Assembly (NCBI RefSeq): GCF_004337365.2
Contig: NZ_CP044016.1
Coordinates: 2,976,001-3,040,000, forward strand
Length of the DNA stretch: 64,000 nucleotides
From: Rhizosphaericola mali
GTDB lineage: Bacteria; Bacteroidota; Bacteroidia; Chitinophagales; Chitinophagaceae
Direction: 5' to 3'
The translations under genes were made by a program, and so were the position numbers. The notes under the pieces are model-generated. The model did not search any database and was not told the DNA's origin. It worked only from the letters and a program-made list of their open reading frames with translations. Within the stretch, counting starts at the first letter, position 1, and every line of letters begins with the position of its first letter. Shown in pieces: positions 1-9,607 of the stretch.

Positions 1-1
1 G

Positions 2-1384
2 AGTGAGAGAAGAACTAATACGACTATGATAACCGCTAATTCAACGATTACAGCCTTCGTTACTAATAACCTACACTTAACCGCAGGTATTTCTATCCGA
101 TATCAAAATAATAGAAACTTTAGAAAAATACAAGATTTACTTGGTGCTAAATATTGGGTAAATATAAATCCTTACATCGAACAGAGCTATCCCTCAGATA
201 CCTCCATTATTCAAAATAATGTTGAATTTCCAAATGAGAAAATTTATAAAAATGGAAAATATGGCTACGATTTTGCTATTAATTTATCCGAACAAAATAC
301 TTGGGTACAACTTGACTGGACTAAAAACAAATGGAACTATTCCTTCGCAGCAGATTATTTTACACATCAAATAAAAAGACAAGGATATTTTCAAAATGGC
401 TTATTTCCCAATAATTCAAAAACAATTTCGCCTAATTACTCATTTTCAAATGTAAATATCAAATTAGGCATTAACTATGCAATTAATGGAAAAAATTACG
501 TTCAAATACTTATCGCTAATTTATACCAACCACCAAATGTCAACAGTGTATTCATCAATCCCAATACAAGAGATTTTGTAAACAATCAAGTAAAAAATAC
601 CCATATCCAAACCACCGAATTGAGCTATATAAAAAATGATAGCAAAATCAAATTACAAATAAACACTTATTATACATTAATCAAAAATGCGAATGAAAAT
701 AGATATTTCTATGACGACTATTATCAAAGTTTTGCTTCGTACATTTTAAGTAATATCCAAAAACTGCACTATAGCGGAGAGATTGGAATAGAATATAAGT
801 TTACACCCAATTTTTCTACGACAGGCGTTGTAGCCTTGTCTAATAATAAATATCGAAATAACCCCAAACTACTTGTATCGTCAGAAAATAATACCACAAC
901 ACTTTCCAACGAAACCGTTTATTTAAAAAATTTACATATTCCTACAAGCCCTAACAATCTATACGCTTTAGCTGCCAACTACAGCAATGGCTATAAATGG
1001 AGTATTCGATTCATCGGAAATTATTTTCAAAATAGGTACGTAAGTATTAATCCCTATCGCAGAACACAACTATTATTACAAGACTTAAACCCTATTACGC
1101 AAAACGAATCTATCCATTCCATTACACACCAGGAAAAATTAAACAATAGTATACTTTTCAATAGTTTATACTCCTATTCCATTCCCATATACGAAAAAAA
1201 CAAAGTCCAAACTATCAGCTTTTTCTTCATTTGCAATAATATTCTCAATACCAAAAATATAATCAGTTCGGGTTATGAACAAATGCGCATGGATCTTAAA
1301 AGTTATGACATCAATAAATTTCCGAATAAATATAATTATGCTATTGGTAGAAATATTTATATCTCCGCCTCAATCACCTTATAA
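2..1384 (+). CDS. TonB-dependent receptor, C-terminal part (cut by left window edge)
   Basis: The reading frame is open from the first bases of the window, so the internal ATG at 26 is not the true start and the N-terminal plug is missing. What remains is about 460 residues of alternating hydrophobic/polar strands rich in aromatic residues and Asn, as in an outer-membrane beta-barrel. Motifs typical of TonB-dependent receptor barrels are visible: a PPNVNS stretch near residue 170 followed by strands of the form TELSYIKN, and a C-terminal strand ending ISASITL. The family takes up large ligands across the outer membrane using TonB energy. The next gene, a DUF5689 lipoprotein 9 bp downstream, fits a receptor/surface-lipoprotein operon. 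The ligand cannot be read from this fragment. Confidence 0.8.
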   Translation, partial: SERRTNTTMITANSTITAFVTNNLHLTAGISIRYQNNRNFRKIQDLLGAKYWVNINPYIEQSYPSDTSIIQNNVEFPNEKIYKNGKYGYDFAINLSEQNTWVQLDWTKNKWNYSFAADYFTHQIKRQGYFQNGLFPNNSKTISPNYSFSNVNIKLGINYAINGKNYVQILIANLYQPPNVNSVFINPNTRDFVNNQVKNTHIQTTELSYIKNDSKIKLQINTYYTLIKNANENRYFYDDYYQSFASYILSNIQKLHYSGEIGIEYKFTPNFSTTGVVALSNNKYRNNPKLLVSSENNTTTLSNETVYLKNLHIPTSPNNLYALAANYSNGYKWSIRFIGNYFQNRYVSINPYRRTQLLLQDLNPITQNESIHSITHQEKLNNSILFNSLYSYSIPIYEKNKVQTISFFFICNNILNTKNIISSGYEQMRMDLKSYDINKFPNKYNYAIGRNIYISASITL

Positions 1385-1393
1385 AACAAATTT

Positions 1394-3415
1394 ATGAAGA
1401 CTATAGCCTTATTTGCAATTTCATTTATCCTAACTATGTTTTATAGTTGTTCTAATAAATATGACATACCACAACTATCTTATGATTCTGCAACCGCAAC
1501 TATAACAATCATGGAATTAAAACATTTGCATACAGTAGGAAAATTTGAATATATTACAACTAACGAAGTTATTAGTGGAATAATCACCGCAGATGACAAA
1601 AGCGGTAATTTTTACCAAACGATCATTTTACAAGATCATACGAGTGGTATCGTTTTAAAAATTGGAGGCTACAACAACTACAGCGAGTATCCTATCGGCC
1701 GAAAAATATATATAAAATTAAAGGGATTATATCTTGGCGACTATGGAAATACAATTCAAATTGGTGGCGGCATTGATAGTAGCATAGCTTACAATCCTCA
1801 ATTAAGCAGTATTGCCAATCCTTTATTAGATCAGTATATTTTAAAAGGAAGTTTTAATAATAATGTAATACCAAAACTTGTAGAACCCGAACAATTAACA
1901 ACCGAATTATATGATTCTTTGCAAAGTTGTCTGATTCAAATAAATAATATTCAATTTGCAGAAAGTGATGTGAATAAGACATTAGCAGATACTAGTAAAT
2001 TAACCAGCGCAGTCAGTTATCTACTCAGTACCTGCACAGGACAAGATATACAATTACGCAATAGTAGTTATTCTAATTTTGCTAATGTAAAAACTCCAGC
2101 GAGAAATGGAACTATAACAGGTATTTACTCTATATATAACACAACTAAACAAATCATCATCAGAGATACGAGCGATCTTAATTTCCAAAATGATAGATGC
2201 AATCAACAATTAGCAGATACGAATAGGATCACAAGTATCGCAACAGTTAAAAACCTTTATTCTAATAAATCTATAACGATTCCTTATGGTACAGTGATAA
2301 AAGCAAAAGTTATTTCTAACTATAAAAATGAAGCGAATGGAAACTATAAATTGCAAGATGAATTCGGAAATGGAATTATTTTATACAGTACAAAAATTCC
2401 AACCATCGAATTAAATGCCAATTTAGTATTAGACCTTGGCGGCTCAACTTTAGAAATGTTTAGTAATGAATTAGAGATTACGAATATTTCAGCAGATAAA
2501 TTATATACGACATCTCCTATAAATACGGTTATCAAACCTACTAATATTTACCAAATTTACGATAGTGCTTCTAAGTGGAACAACTCTTTAGTTCAACTTT
2601 CAAATGTGACCATTTCTACTCCCACGGTGAGTAGTTCTGGGCGCAGTTATACTTTGATGGATGCCACAGGTTCTATGGAAACGTTCGTAAAATCCTCCGC
2701 TGGTTATAATTTACCACAAGGAAATATCTTATCAATCACGGGTTATTTAACCATGAATGCAGGAAAAATTCAATTAGTGACTCGAACAAATGAAGATATT
2801 TCTTATCAAAACTCCACGACTATAATCGCTCATAACATAGAAGTGAATTATACATTTAGCAATGTAACTACTATTTCTGGGACGATTGATCCCACGCCAG
2901 CGCCAATAGTAACTAATTTACAATGTGGTAATTTTAGAGCGATTGGTCTGAATAGCAATCCATCAGCAAGCGGACGATTTTCTTTTACCAATTGGCCAAC
3001 AGGTGCTACAAGCGCAAGCAATGATTTTACGGGAGTTATTGATTTGAACAAATATTATGAAGTAACTTTTACACCTGACCAAAATGCGCAATTAAATTTG
3101 GACAATTTCTCATTCTCCATTCAAAGATCAGCAACAGGGCCAAGACAATGGAGCGTAAGATCTAGTTTGGATAATTTTCAAAATGATATCGCATCAAGTT
3201 ACGTCGGGGAAAAAGTACGAATTGTCCAAGGAAATATTTTCCAAATTGCAGATAGGGCCACCAATACTAGCATTTCCAATTGCATTTTAGAATTAGGAAG
3301 TAATTTTCAGAATTTGAATAAATCTATTTCCTTTAGATTTTATGCTTTCAATTCTGAAACGACAGGTGGTAGTTTTTCCCTAAATAATGTGAAAATTTCT
3401 GGAAAAATTCAATAA
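1394..3415 (+). CDS. DUF5689 domain-containing lipoprotein
   Basis: This 673-residue protein starts with a lipoprotein signal peptide (hydrophobic stretch, then FYSCSNK, lipobox Cys near residue 19). Residues about 35-265 resemble DUF5689, an OB-fold-like domain common in Bacteroidota surface lipoproteins, with motifs such as ISGIITADDKSGNFY and IILQDHTSGI. Two further OB-like segments follow (about 275-370 and 390-470, with KLQDEFGNGI and YTLMDATGSM). The C-terminal third is a beta-rich domain, probably a jelly roll. It lies 9 bp after the TonB receptor and is probably cotranscribed with it. Such lipoproteins usually sit at the cell surface next to their receptor. The substrate is unknown. 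Confidence 0.75.
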   Translation: MKTIALFAISFILTMFYSCSNKYDIPQLSYDSATATITIMELKHLHTVGKFEYITTNEVISGIITADDKSGNFYQTIILQDHTSGIVLKIGGYNNYSEYPIGRKIYIKLKGLYLGDYGNTIQIGGGIDSSIAYNPQLSSIANPLLDQYILKGSFNNNVIPKLVEPEQLTTELYDSLQSCLIQINNIQFAESDVNKTLADTSKLTSAVSYLLSTCTGQDIQLRNSSYSNFANVKTPARNGTITGIYSIYNTTKQIIIRDTSDLNFQNDRCNQQLADTNRITSIATVKNLYSNKSITIPYGTVIKAKVISNYKNEANGNYKLQDEFGNGIILYSTKIPTIELNANLVLDLGGSTLEMFSNELEITNISADKLYTTSPINTVIKPTNIYQIYDSASKWNNSLVQLSNVTISTPTVSSSGRSYTLMDATGSMETFVKSSAGYNLPQGNILSITGYLTMNAGKIQLVTRTNEDISYQNSTTIIAHNIEVNYTFSNVTTISGTIDPTPAPIVTNLQCGNFRAIGLNSNPSASGRFSFTNWPTGATSASNDFTGVIDLNKYYEVTFTPDQNAQLNLDNFSFSIQRSATGPRQWSVRSSLDNFQNDIASSYVGEKVRIVQGNIFQIADRATNTSISNCILELGSNFQNLNKSISFRFYAFNSETTGGSFSLNNVKISGKIQ

Positions 3416-3470
3416 TCATTTAAAAGTCAATGCAGAATTGTTTTTCTTTGCCCATTCAAAAGAAAATATA

Positions 3471-4313
3471 ATGAGACTTTTTAGACCGATAATTGCGTTT
3501 TTCCTATTTACTTTAATAATTATTAGTTGTAAAGACGACCCCAAGAAATATACAGAAAGCATTGGTTCACAAGGAGATGTAAAATATTTGCTTAAAAATG
3601 ATACTTTAACTGCATTTATGATGGGTGGAGTATACACTTTCCAAGGTTATGGTGGAGCGGACAAAACATTTGGTCTAATTAAGGCTGAAATGAAAAAATC
3701 TCCTGGCGACGACGGCTTCGCTACAGATTTGGAAAAAGTCTATGAAAAATTATTTGAATATCCTTTTCATATTTCTCCAAAAGAAAAATTAGACTCAAGA
3801 AATGTATTAAAATCTTGGTGGGACATTTCCAATGAACATGAGTTTCATTTGTTATTGACGCAATTGCAAGACCAAGGTCATGAGGCACTTTATGAAAAAT
3901 GTAAAGCTGTTTTGGATGCCAATGGAGGCATGGATGCGGACCTTGATAAAATTGATTATGCAAAAGATAGTTTGACTCCTGACGCAAAAATCCTTTTACA
4001 ATTTATCAAAAATAATTACCGTTCTTTCAATCCATCTGGCATTAAAGCATGGGATCTTACACGTTATATCAACGTTGTTTGCCTAGGTTATTCTGCAGAA
4101 TATATTGATCGTACGACCGGCATTAATTATGCATTATCTGCCTTAAAATCAGCTCGTGCAGTATATCCAAATTGGAATAAATATTACTATGATTTTGTAT
4201 TAGGTAGAAAATTTTGGGGTGGTGACACTGCTACAGATGCCACTTATCAAAAATTAACTACTGACATGCAAAAAGGTGATTATAGTATCTATCGCTATTT
4301 ACCTTTAAAATAA
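3471..4313 (+). CDS. DUF1266-like lipoprotein
   Basis: I start this gene at the ATG at 3471 rather than an upstream TTG, because that places a clean lipoprotein signal directly at the N terminus (MRLFRPIIAFFLF, then IIISCKDD). The 280-residue protein carries the DUF1266 pattern: a first block with SWWDISNEHEF and GHEALYE near residues 105-145, and a second block with AWDLTRYINV, GYSAEYID and NWNKYYYDFVLGRKFWGG near 195-255. DUF1266 proteins have no established biochemical role. The gene follows the DUF5689 gene by 55 bp and converges on the sirtuin gene. Confidence 0.7.
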   Translation: MRLFRPIIAFFLFTLIIISCKDDPKKYTESIGSQGDVKYLLKNDTLTAFMMGGVYTFQGYGGADKTFGLIKAEMKKSPGDDGFATDLEKVYEKLFEYPFHISPKEKLDSRNVLKSWWDISNEHEFHLLLTQLQDQGHEALYEKCKAVLDANGGMDADLDKIDYAKDSLTPDAKILLQFIKNNYRSFNPSGIKAWDLTRYINVVCLGYSAEYIDRTTGINYALSALKSARAVYPNWNKYYYDFVLGRKFWGGDTATDATYQKLTTDMQKGDYSIYRYLPLK

Positions 4314-4325
4314 TTATAAAGGTAA
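4299..4325. terminator. AT-rich hairpin between convergent genes
   Basis: A perfect 9-bp inverted repeat (TTACCTTTA / TAAAGGTAA, 9-nt loop) spans both stop codons of the convergent DUF1266 lipoprotein and sirtuin genes. It could terminate in both directions. It is weak because it is AT-rich and has no long T tract. Confidence 0.35.
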
Positions 4326-4985
4326 TTGTAACACGCCATTGGTTGCATTGTCATGGATGATATGCACATTCTCGGAAATATCATTTAGTTCCAAATGTGG
4401 ATCAATCACATAGACGGGGCAACCAATGGGCGCATACTCCATCAGTGATGCAGCAGGATACACTTGCAAAGAGGTTCCTATAACTATAAAAACATCTGCC
4501 TGTTTTGCCTCTCGAACAGCATCTTCTATTTTAGGCACCATTTCTCCAAACCACACAATATTAGGGCGTAATTGTGCGCCATCTTCGGCTAAATCTCCTA
4601 GTTTTACATCTTTGGTCCATGGATAAATAAGAGCATCATTTTTCTCACTTTTTACTTCAGTTAATGATCCATGCAAATGAATGATATGAGAAGAGCCTGC
4701 GCGCTCATGCAGATTATCTACATTTTGCGTAATGATAGTTACCACATATTTTTCTTCCAATTTAGCTAAATAAATATGCGCAGCATTTGGTTCAACCATC
4801 TTTAATTGTCGTCGTCTCTGATTATAAAATTCTAATACGAGAGCGGAATTACGCTTCCATCCTGCTGGACTTGCAACAGCCTCCACAGAATGATTTTCCC
4901 AAAGACCATTACTATCTCTAAACGTTGCAATACCACTTTCCGCACTTACTCCAGCTTCAGTCAACACGACAATTTTTGTTTTCAT
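4314..4985 (-). CDS. cobB: Sirtuin NAD-dependent deacylase (SIRT5-like class)
   Basis: At 223 residues this is a compact sirtuin, which removes acyl groups from protein lysines using NAD. Visible motifs: TFRDSNGLW, TQNVDNLHERAGS near 94-106, the catalytic His in HLHGSL, NIVWFGE, and GTSLQVYPAASL. The FYNQRRRQL segment near residue 53 has the Tyr-x-x-Arg pattern that, in SIRT5-class sirtuins, favours succinyl/malonyl-lysine. Two oddities: there are no zinc-ribbon Cys residues (one Cys in the protein), and the first Gly of the NAD-binding GAG motif is Glu10 (LTEAGVSAESG). The lack of zinc Cys has precedent in bacterial relatives; the Gly-to-Glu change I would want checked. It converges with the DUF1266 gene and is divergent from xerD. 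Confidence 0.88.
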   Translation of the reverse strand: MKTKIVVLTEAGVSAESGIATFRDSNGLWENHSVEAVASPAGWKRNSALVLEFYNQRRRQLKMVEPNAAHIYLAKLEEKYVVTIITQNVDNLHERAGSSHIIHLHGSLTEVKSEKNDALIYPWTKDVKLGDLAEDGAQLRPNIVWFGEMVPKIEDAVREAKQADVFIVIGTSLQVYPAASLMEYAPIGCPVYVIDPHLELNDISENVHIIHDNATNGVLQLPL

Positions 4986-5043
4986 TCTTCGCTTTTTTGT
5001 AAAATTAAAATTCGTATTTAATTGAAATAACTATATTGCTGCT

Positions 5044-5946
5044 ATGTGGGAAAGTTATAAAAATGGATTCAAATCTTTTTTACAATTGGAAAAATCTTTG
5101 GGAGAAAATTCTGTCGAGGCGTATTTGCGTGATGTCGACAAATTAATCGCTTTTTTAACTGAATTCCATAGCGGTATTTCCATTCATAATATTGATCTCA
5201 AACTATTACAATCTTTCGTTCATTGGGTAGCGGAGTTGGGCATGACTGCACGCTCTCAAGCAAGAATAATTTCTGGCATCCGCGCTTTTTTCAAATACTG
5301 TGTGAGCGAAGAAATCATTACTAAAGATCCTTCTTATTTACTTGAATTACCCAAACTACAACGCAATCTTCCCGATTTTTTGAGTGTGGAAGAAATTGAA
5401 AAAATATTTTCGGCTATTGATATGAGTCGCCCCGACGGGCAACGCAATCGAGCAATTTTAGAAACTATGTATAGTTCGGGTTTACGCGTGAGTGAAGTCG
5501 TGGATTTAAAATTAAGCTGTTTGTATTTTAACGAAGGATTTATACGCGTTATCGGAAAAGGTGATAAGGAAAGGTTGATTCCCATCGGTCATGAAGCTAT
5601 TAAATTTATTCAGATTTATATTACTACAATCCGCGTCCATCAAAAAATTGCCAAAGGTTTTGATGACTTTGTGTTTTTGAATAGGTTTGGGAAAAGTCTT
5701 TCGCGTATTATGATTTTTAATATCATCAAAAATTTGACACAAATTGCCGGCATACAAAAACAAGTTTCTCCACATACGTTCCGACATTCTTTTGCGACGC
5801 ATTTAGTGGAAGGCGGTGCAGACTTGCGTGCTGTTCAAGAAATGCTCGGTCACGAGAGCATCACCACTACAGAAATATATACGCATTTGGATAGAGATTA
5901 TCTCAAAGCCACTTTGAATATGTATCATCCAGCGTTTAAGAAATGA
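5044..5946 (+). CDS. xerD: Tyrosine recombinase XerD
   Basis: This 300-residue protein has the standard Xer length and layout: an N-terminal SAM-like DNA-binding domain (about 1-95) and a C-terminal catalytic domain. Catalytic residues are all visible: Arg in SSGLRVSE near 148, Lys in GKGDKERLIPI near 172, HTFRH near 243, the His in LGHESITTTEIYTH near 267, and the nucleophilic Tyr in EIYTHLD near 277. Xer recombinases resolve chromosome dimers at dif during division. Nothing nearby suggests an integron or a phage, so housekeeping XerD is the simplest reading. XerC-type assignment cannot be fully excluded from sequence alone. Confidence 0.9.
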   Translation: MWESYKNGFKSFLQLEKSLGENSVEAYLRDVDKLIAFLTEFHSGISIHNIDLKLLQSFVHWVAELGMTARSQARIISGIRAFFKYCVSEEIITKDPSYLLELPKLQRNLPDFLSVEEIEKIFSAIDMSRPDGQRNRAILETMYSSGLRVSEVVDLKLSCLYFNEGFIRVIGKGDKERLIPIGHEAIKFIQIYITTIRVHQKIAKGFDDFVFLNRFGKSLSRIMIFNIIKNLTQIAGIQKQVSPHTFRHSFATHLVEGGADLRAVQEMLGHESITTTEIYTHLDRDYLKATLNMYHPAFKK

Positions 5947-6016
5947 TCCTAATTGGATACTTTCTAGTTTTTGCTCTTTAGTTTCTTAACTAAAAATCAA
6001 AATAATGTAATTCCAT

Positions 6017-6673
6017 TTACAACCTTACATATCCAAACCTTTCTAAATCATCCAACTCATTAATGAGCATTGTCCGACTATTATTTAATAGATAAATAGC
6101 ATCACTAATATCAAGCACATTTTGATAAAGATGATCGGTAATAATAAATCCCTTGTTTGATTTTTCGTATTGAATTAGTTCCATTATTTTCTCGATTTGA
6201 ATTGGCGTTAGATGAGAAAATGGTTCATCCAAAATGGAGAATTGCGATTTTGCTTTTAAAATAACAAATACTTCTACTAATCTTCTCTGCCCACCAGATA
6301 AATGTCCAAATGTACTTTTTCTCAAATTTTTAAATTCGGAAAATACATCCACAAAGCTGTAAAAATCTATTAGAAAATCGTTGAAAACCCTATCTAAAGT
6401 AAGGTTAGCAGGTATAAAATTAAATTGGGGAAGAAAGGTTAGTTGTTCATTATTTCTAAAAGCGGAATTCAAAGTTATTTTATCTATTCTAACAGATTTG
6501 CTGAGAGGCTTCAAATTTCCATAAATAATATTCAATAAACAAGATTTACCTTGCCCATTTCTGCCGAGAATCCCAGTAATCGTATTTGTTTCACATTTTA
6601 TATAAATATTGGACAATATACGCTTTGCACCAAAATCTAACAATATTCCGTCAGCTTCGAGTATATGCATCAT
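6017..6673 (-). CDS. ABC transporter ATP-binding protein
   Basis: A 218-residue single ABC ATPase. Walker A is GRNGQGKSC near residue 38, the Q-loop lies around FLPQFNF, the signature is LSGGQRRL near 125, Walker B is FSILDEPF near 148, and the H-loop is ITDH near 178. Its start codon overlaps the stop of the upstream small membrane-protein gene (ATGA, 6670-6673), showing translational coupling. The likely partner is that membrane protein, but it is small for a full permease, so the transport substrate is not evident. Confidence 0.85.
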   Translation of the reverse strand: MMHILEADGILLDFGAKRILSNIYIKCETNTITGILGRNGQGKSCLLNIIYGNLKPLSKSVRIDKITLNSAFRNNEQLTFLPQFNFIPANLTLDRVFNDFLIDFYSFVDVFSEFKNLRKSTFGHLSGGQRRLVEVFVILKAKSQFSILDEPFSHLTPIQIEKIMELIQYEKSNKGFIITDHLYQNVLDISDAIYLLNNSRTMLINELDDLERFGYVRL

Positions 6674-6993
6674 CTGATTTTATAAGTTAAAATCATCAAT
6701 ATGATAAAGAGTATAAAATCAAACAATAACGTAGTTGCCCACAGCAAGACTTTTGGGATTCCTAGATTTTGAAAATAATAGAATTCTTTAAATTTATATT
6801 TACCAATAAAGTAATAAATCAAACCTAAAGTAAATATTTTAAACAAAAATAGTGTTCCGAAAACAAGCGGCCCATATTTTTGGAAAATACCAAGACAAAC
6901 TAATGTAATTATAGAAGATGCAATTATAAAAAACCTATAAAAGGTGAAAATTATTCTAACCGATTTTAAAATATAATTTCCTTTTAAATGCAT
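6670..6993 (-). CDS. Small integral membrane protein paired with ABC ATPase
   Basis: This 107-residue protein has three to four hydrophobic segments (about 18-38, 42-62, 82-105) and Lys-rich ends. I do not recognise a family. It overlaps the ABC ATPase gene by 4 bp, so the two are almost certainly made together; an accessory or permease-like role is an inference from that coupling only. Confidence 0.6.
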   Translation of the reverse strand: MHLKGNYILKSVRIIFTFYRFFIIASSIITLVCLGIFQKYGPLVFGTLFLFKIFTLGLIYYFIGKYKFKEFYYFQNLGIPKVLLWATTLLFDFILFIILMILTYKIR

Positions 6994-7013
6994 TTTTATT
7001 ATACAGTTTATTT

Positions 7014-8180
7014 CTACTCCACCGGTATTACATAGTCTGGTTTTCCTGTGAAAATGCTCGAGATAGCTTTAGCGCCATAAATCCTTTTATCCAAACGATT
7101 ACCAATTACTATTATCGTCGCTGTATCTTGAAGTAAACGAGTAAAGACAGAATTTGTTCCATGCCATTTACCATTATGATAAATAATAGAATCCCCATTT
7201 TTGTTGAAAAGCATGCGCCAAGCTAAACCATAATTATGCATTGAAACGCGTTCATTACTTTGTGGTTCATACGCCATTTTCAATGTAGTTGCTTTGATAA
7301 AACTATGTTCATATAAGCTCCTATCCCATTGCAATAGATCGCGCACCGTGCTATACACATTTTTATCCCCATAAGTAACATCCAAATGATCCATAGGGTA
7401 TGGTCGATTACCATTGTAGGTCATGACATAATTGACCGTATCTTTGGGTTCGAATATATGCGTGTGCATCATCCCCAATGGTGTAAATACGCTATCTTTC
7501 ATGTATTTAGGAAAAGTCATTCCCGTCACCTTTTCAATAATAGAAGCCAACATCATAAAGTTGGTATTGCAATAATGGAAATGCTTGTCCGGATTAGCTT
7601 GCAATGGCGGTACATGCGTAACCATATAATCAATTACTTCTTGATTCGTTGCCTTATGACGACGATTATAGTCAACGTCTAAAAAATTTAAATAATTGGG
7701 CAAGCCACTTCTGTGTGCTAACAACATCTTGATGGTGATGCCGTGATAGGGGAAATTAGGGAAAAATTTCTGAATCGTGTCATCCAAAGACAATCGCCCC
7801 TCCTCCCATAAATGCAAAACTGTCATTCCGGTAAACGTTTTGGAAATGGAAGCGATATGCAATGAAGTCGTTGGCGTAATGGGAGATTTCGTTTGAAAAT
7901 TATATATACCATCATATTCTTCAAATACGATTTGCCCATTTTTAGCAACGAGTATTTGCCCATTAAAATTATTTCCCAAGATACGATGTGCCGCAGCCAA
8001 TGCGGAATCGTGATATTTTTGTAATTCTTCAGGAGTTAATTGGCGGAAATAAGAAGTATCTCCTTCGTATAATCCGGTTTCCGGATCTTTGGAGGCAACC
8101 AAGTGATTGCTATTAGATTTTCCTTTGCAGCTACCTAATGCAATAAGACTTGCCCCGATAATATATAAAAATTTCTTCAC
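7014..8180 (-). CDS. Serine hydrolase, beta-lactamase/class C fold lipoprotein
   Basis: A 388-residue protein with a lipoprotein signal peptide (IGASLIALGSCKGK, Cys at 18). The class C beta-lactamase/DD-peptidase triad is present: SISK (Ser-x-x-Lys) near residue 112, YCN (Tyr-x-Asn) near 203, and an HNGKWHG box near 336 in place of KTG. Many such proteins are esterases or peptidases rather than true beta-lactamases, and sequence alone does not decide which. Probably attached to the outer membrane on the periplasmic side. It stands alone, divergent from the nucleotidyltransferase-like gene at 8441. Confidence 0.82.
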   Translation of the reverse strand: MKKFLYIIGASLIALGSCKGKSNSNHLVASKDPETGLYEGDTSYFRQLTPEELQKYHDSALAAAHRILGNNFNGQILVAKNGQIVFEEYDGIYNFQTKSPITPTTSLHIASISKTFTGMTVLHLWEEGRLSLDDTIQKFFPNFPYHGITIKMLLAHRSGLPNYLNFLDVDYNRRHKATNQEVIDYMVTHVPPLQANPDKHFHYCNTNFMMLASIIEKVTGMTFPKYMKDSVFTPLGMMHTHIFEPKDTVNYVMTYNGNRPYPMDHLDVTYGDKNVYSTVRDLLQWDRSLYEHSFIKATTLKMAYEPQSNERVSMHNYGLAWRMLFNKNGDSIIYHNGKWHGTNSVFTRLLQDTATIIVIGNRLDKRIYGAKAISSIFTGKPDYVIPVE

Positions 8181-8440
8181 TAGATGAAAAGACGTTCAAT
8201 TGTACAATGATTTCAAAATAAAGCTATTGCTTGCAAAATCAATCATTTTTTTTCTTATTTATTTTATAAAAATATTTTTTCTAAAATAATCGATTTGGGT
8301 ATCATAATTGCGCTTGACTATTTTGAAACAAATCATTGTCTTGATTTAGCAACAATTGGCAAAATTGAATGTTAAATTTGAATATTTTTGTTTCGATTCG
8401 CTTATTTTGGCAGACAATTATATCTAAGAAAATTTACGAT

Positions 8441-9607
8441 ATGTCCATAGTTTTATTTGATACAGAAGATAGGAAAAGTTTATACCCATTAACCACAGCA
8501 AGGTCTGTAGCCGATATCCGTATTGGTATTTTAACCAGAAAAGAATGGTGGGAAGTAGTATCCAATCAAAAAGTCTATGTTTCCACCGAAAAACATTTAC
8601 AACCGTTGTATGCAAAAATCCCAGAGGGAAAACATCTATATATTCGTTCCACTATTTTACCGGAAGCTCATTTATTGAAAAAACTATTGCTTCTAAGTGA
8701 AAATCGTGCGTTATTGGATGAAAATGGACAATTAATTGCAGCCAACGGCTCTGATACATTTTTCCAAGAAATTTTATCTGGAAAAAGTCAAAATAAACAA
8801 ACGTCTAAAATCAATTCAGTCAAAAAATTAGAATTTCCATGGCAAATTTTCCAATGGAATGAGGTCTATTTGCGTGCAGATTTCGAGCTTTTGACTAAAA
8901 ATAGAAAAAGTGCTAAAATTTCGAAAACCAATCAAGTGATTGCGCCAGAAAATATTTTTATAGAAAAAGATGCTGTTGTTGAATGCAGTATTTTGAACGC
9001 AAGCACGGGGCCTATATACATTGGTAAACAAGTCACGATCATGGAAGGTGCTTGTATTCGCGGGGCATTTGCAATACTAAAAAATTCCGTGGTCAAAATG
9101 GGTGCAAAAATTTATGGAGCTACAACTATTGGTCCTAATTGTGTAGTGGGCGGAGAAATAAAAAACAGCGTCCTAATGGCCAATAGTAACAAAGCCCACG
9201 ACGGTTATCTCGGTGACTCCGTTATTGGACAATGGGTCAACCTCGGAGGCGGTACAACCAATAGCAATATCAAAAATACAGTTGGTCCCATCAAAATGTG
9301 GAATATTGACACGGATAAAGAAACTGAAATTGGAAAAAAAGGAGGTTGTATTGTCGGCGATTATTCACGGACAGCAATTAATTCATCTATTAATACAGGC
9401 AGTATTTTTGGTATAGCTTCCAACATTTTTGGTAATGGCTTGTTACCTACAAAGATTCCAAACGGAATATGGGGTACGGACAATAAAAGTCCTTATCTTG
9501 TAAAAAATGCTATTAGAGATATCGAAAAATGGATGGAATTGAAAAACCATACGATCAAAAATACCGAAAAAGAAATCATTGAATTTATCCTAGAAAAAAA
9601 AGCCTAA
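8441..9607 (+). CDS. GlmU-family sugar nucleotidyltransferase-like protein
   Basis: I place the start at the ATG at 8441 (MSIVLFDTEDRKSLYP), because residues from the earlier in-frame ATG at 8369 do not look like protein of this family. The 388-residue protein has an N-terminal nucleotidyltransferase-like region (YPLTTARSVADIRIGI) and a C-terminal left-handed beta-helix of hexapeptide repeats from about residue 185 (for example GKQVTIMEGACIRG, GAKIYGATTIGPNC, VNLGGGTTNSNIKN). The N-terminal half lacks a clear GlmU GTR loop, so catalytic activity is uncertain. Its stop overlaps the tpiA start by 1 bp. A TAAATTTG box at 8373-8380 may be the promoter -7 element. Confidence 0.78.
   Translation: MSIVLFDTEDRKSLYPLTTARSVADIRIGILTRKEWWEVVSNQKVYVSTEKHLQPLYAKIPEGKHLYIRSTILPEAHLLKKLLLLSENRALLDENGQLIAANGSDTFFQEILSGKSQNKQTSKINSVKKLEFPWQIFQWNEVYLRADFELLTKNRKSAKISKTNQVIAPENIFIEKDAVVECSILNASTGPIYIGKQVTIMEGACIRGAFAILKNSVVKMGAKIYGATTIGPNCVVGGEIKNSVLMANSNKAHDGYLGDSVIGQWVNLGGGTTNSNIKNTVGPIKMWNIDTDKETEIGKKGGCIVGDYSRTAINSSINTGSIFGIASNIFGNGLLPTKIPNGIWGTDNKSPYLVKNAIRDIEKWMELKNHTIKNTEKEIIEFILEKKA

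Noticed and set aside
7014-8180. Class C beta-lactamase (AmpC) resistance gene
   Set aside because: Only the generic SxxK/YxN/HxG pattern is present, without AmpC-specific motifs, and no ampR. A generic serine hydrolase is the safer call.
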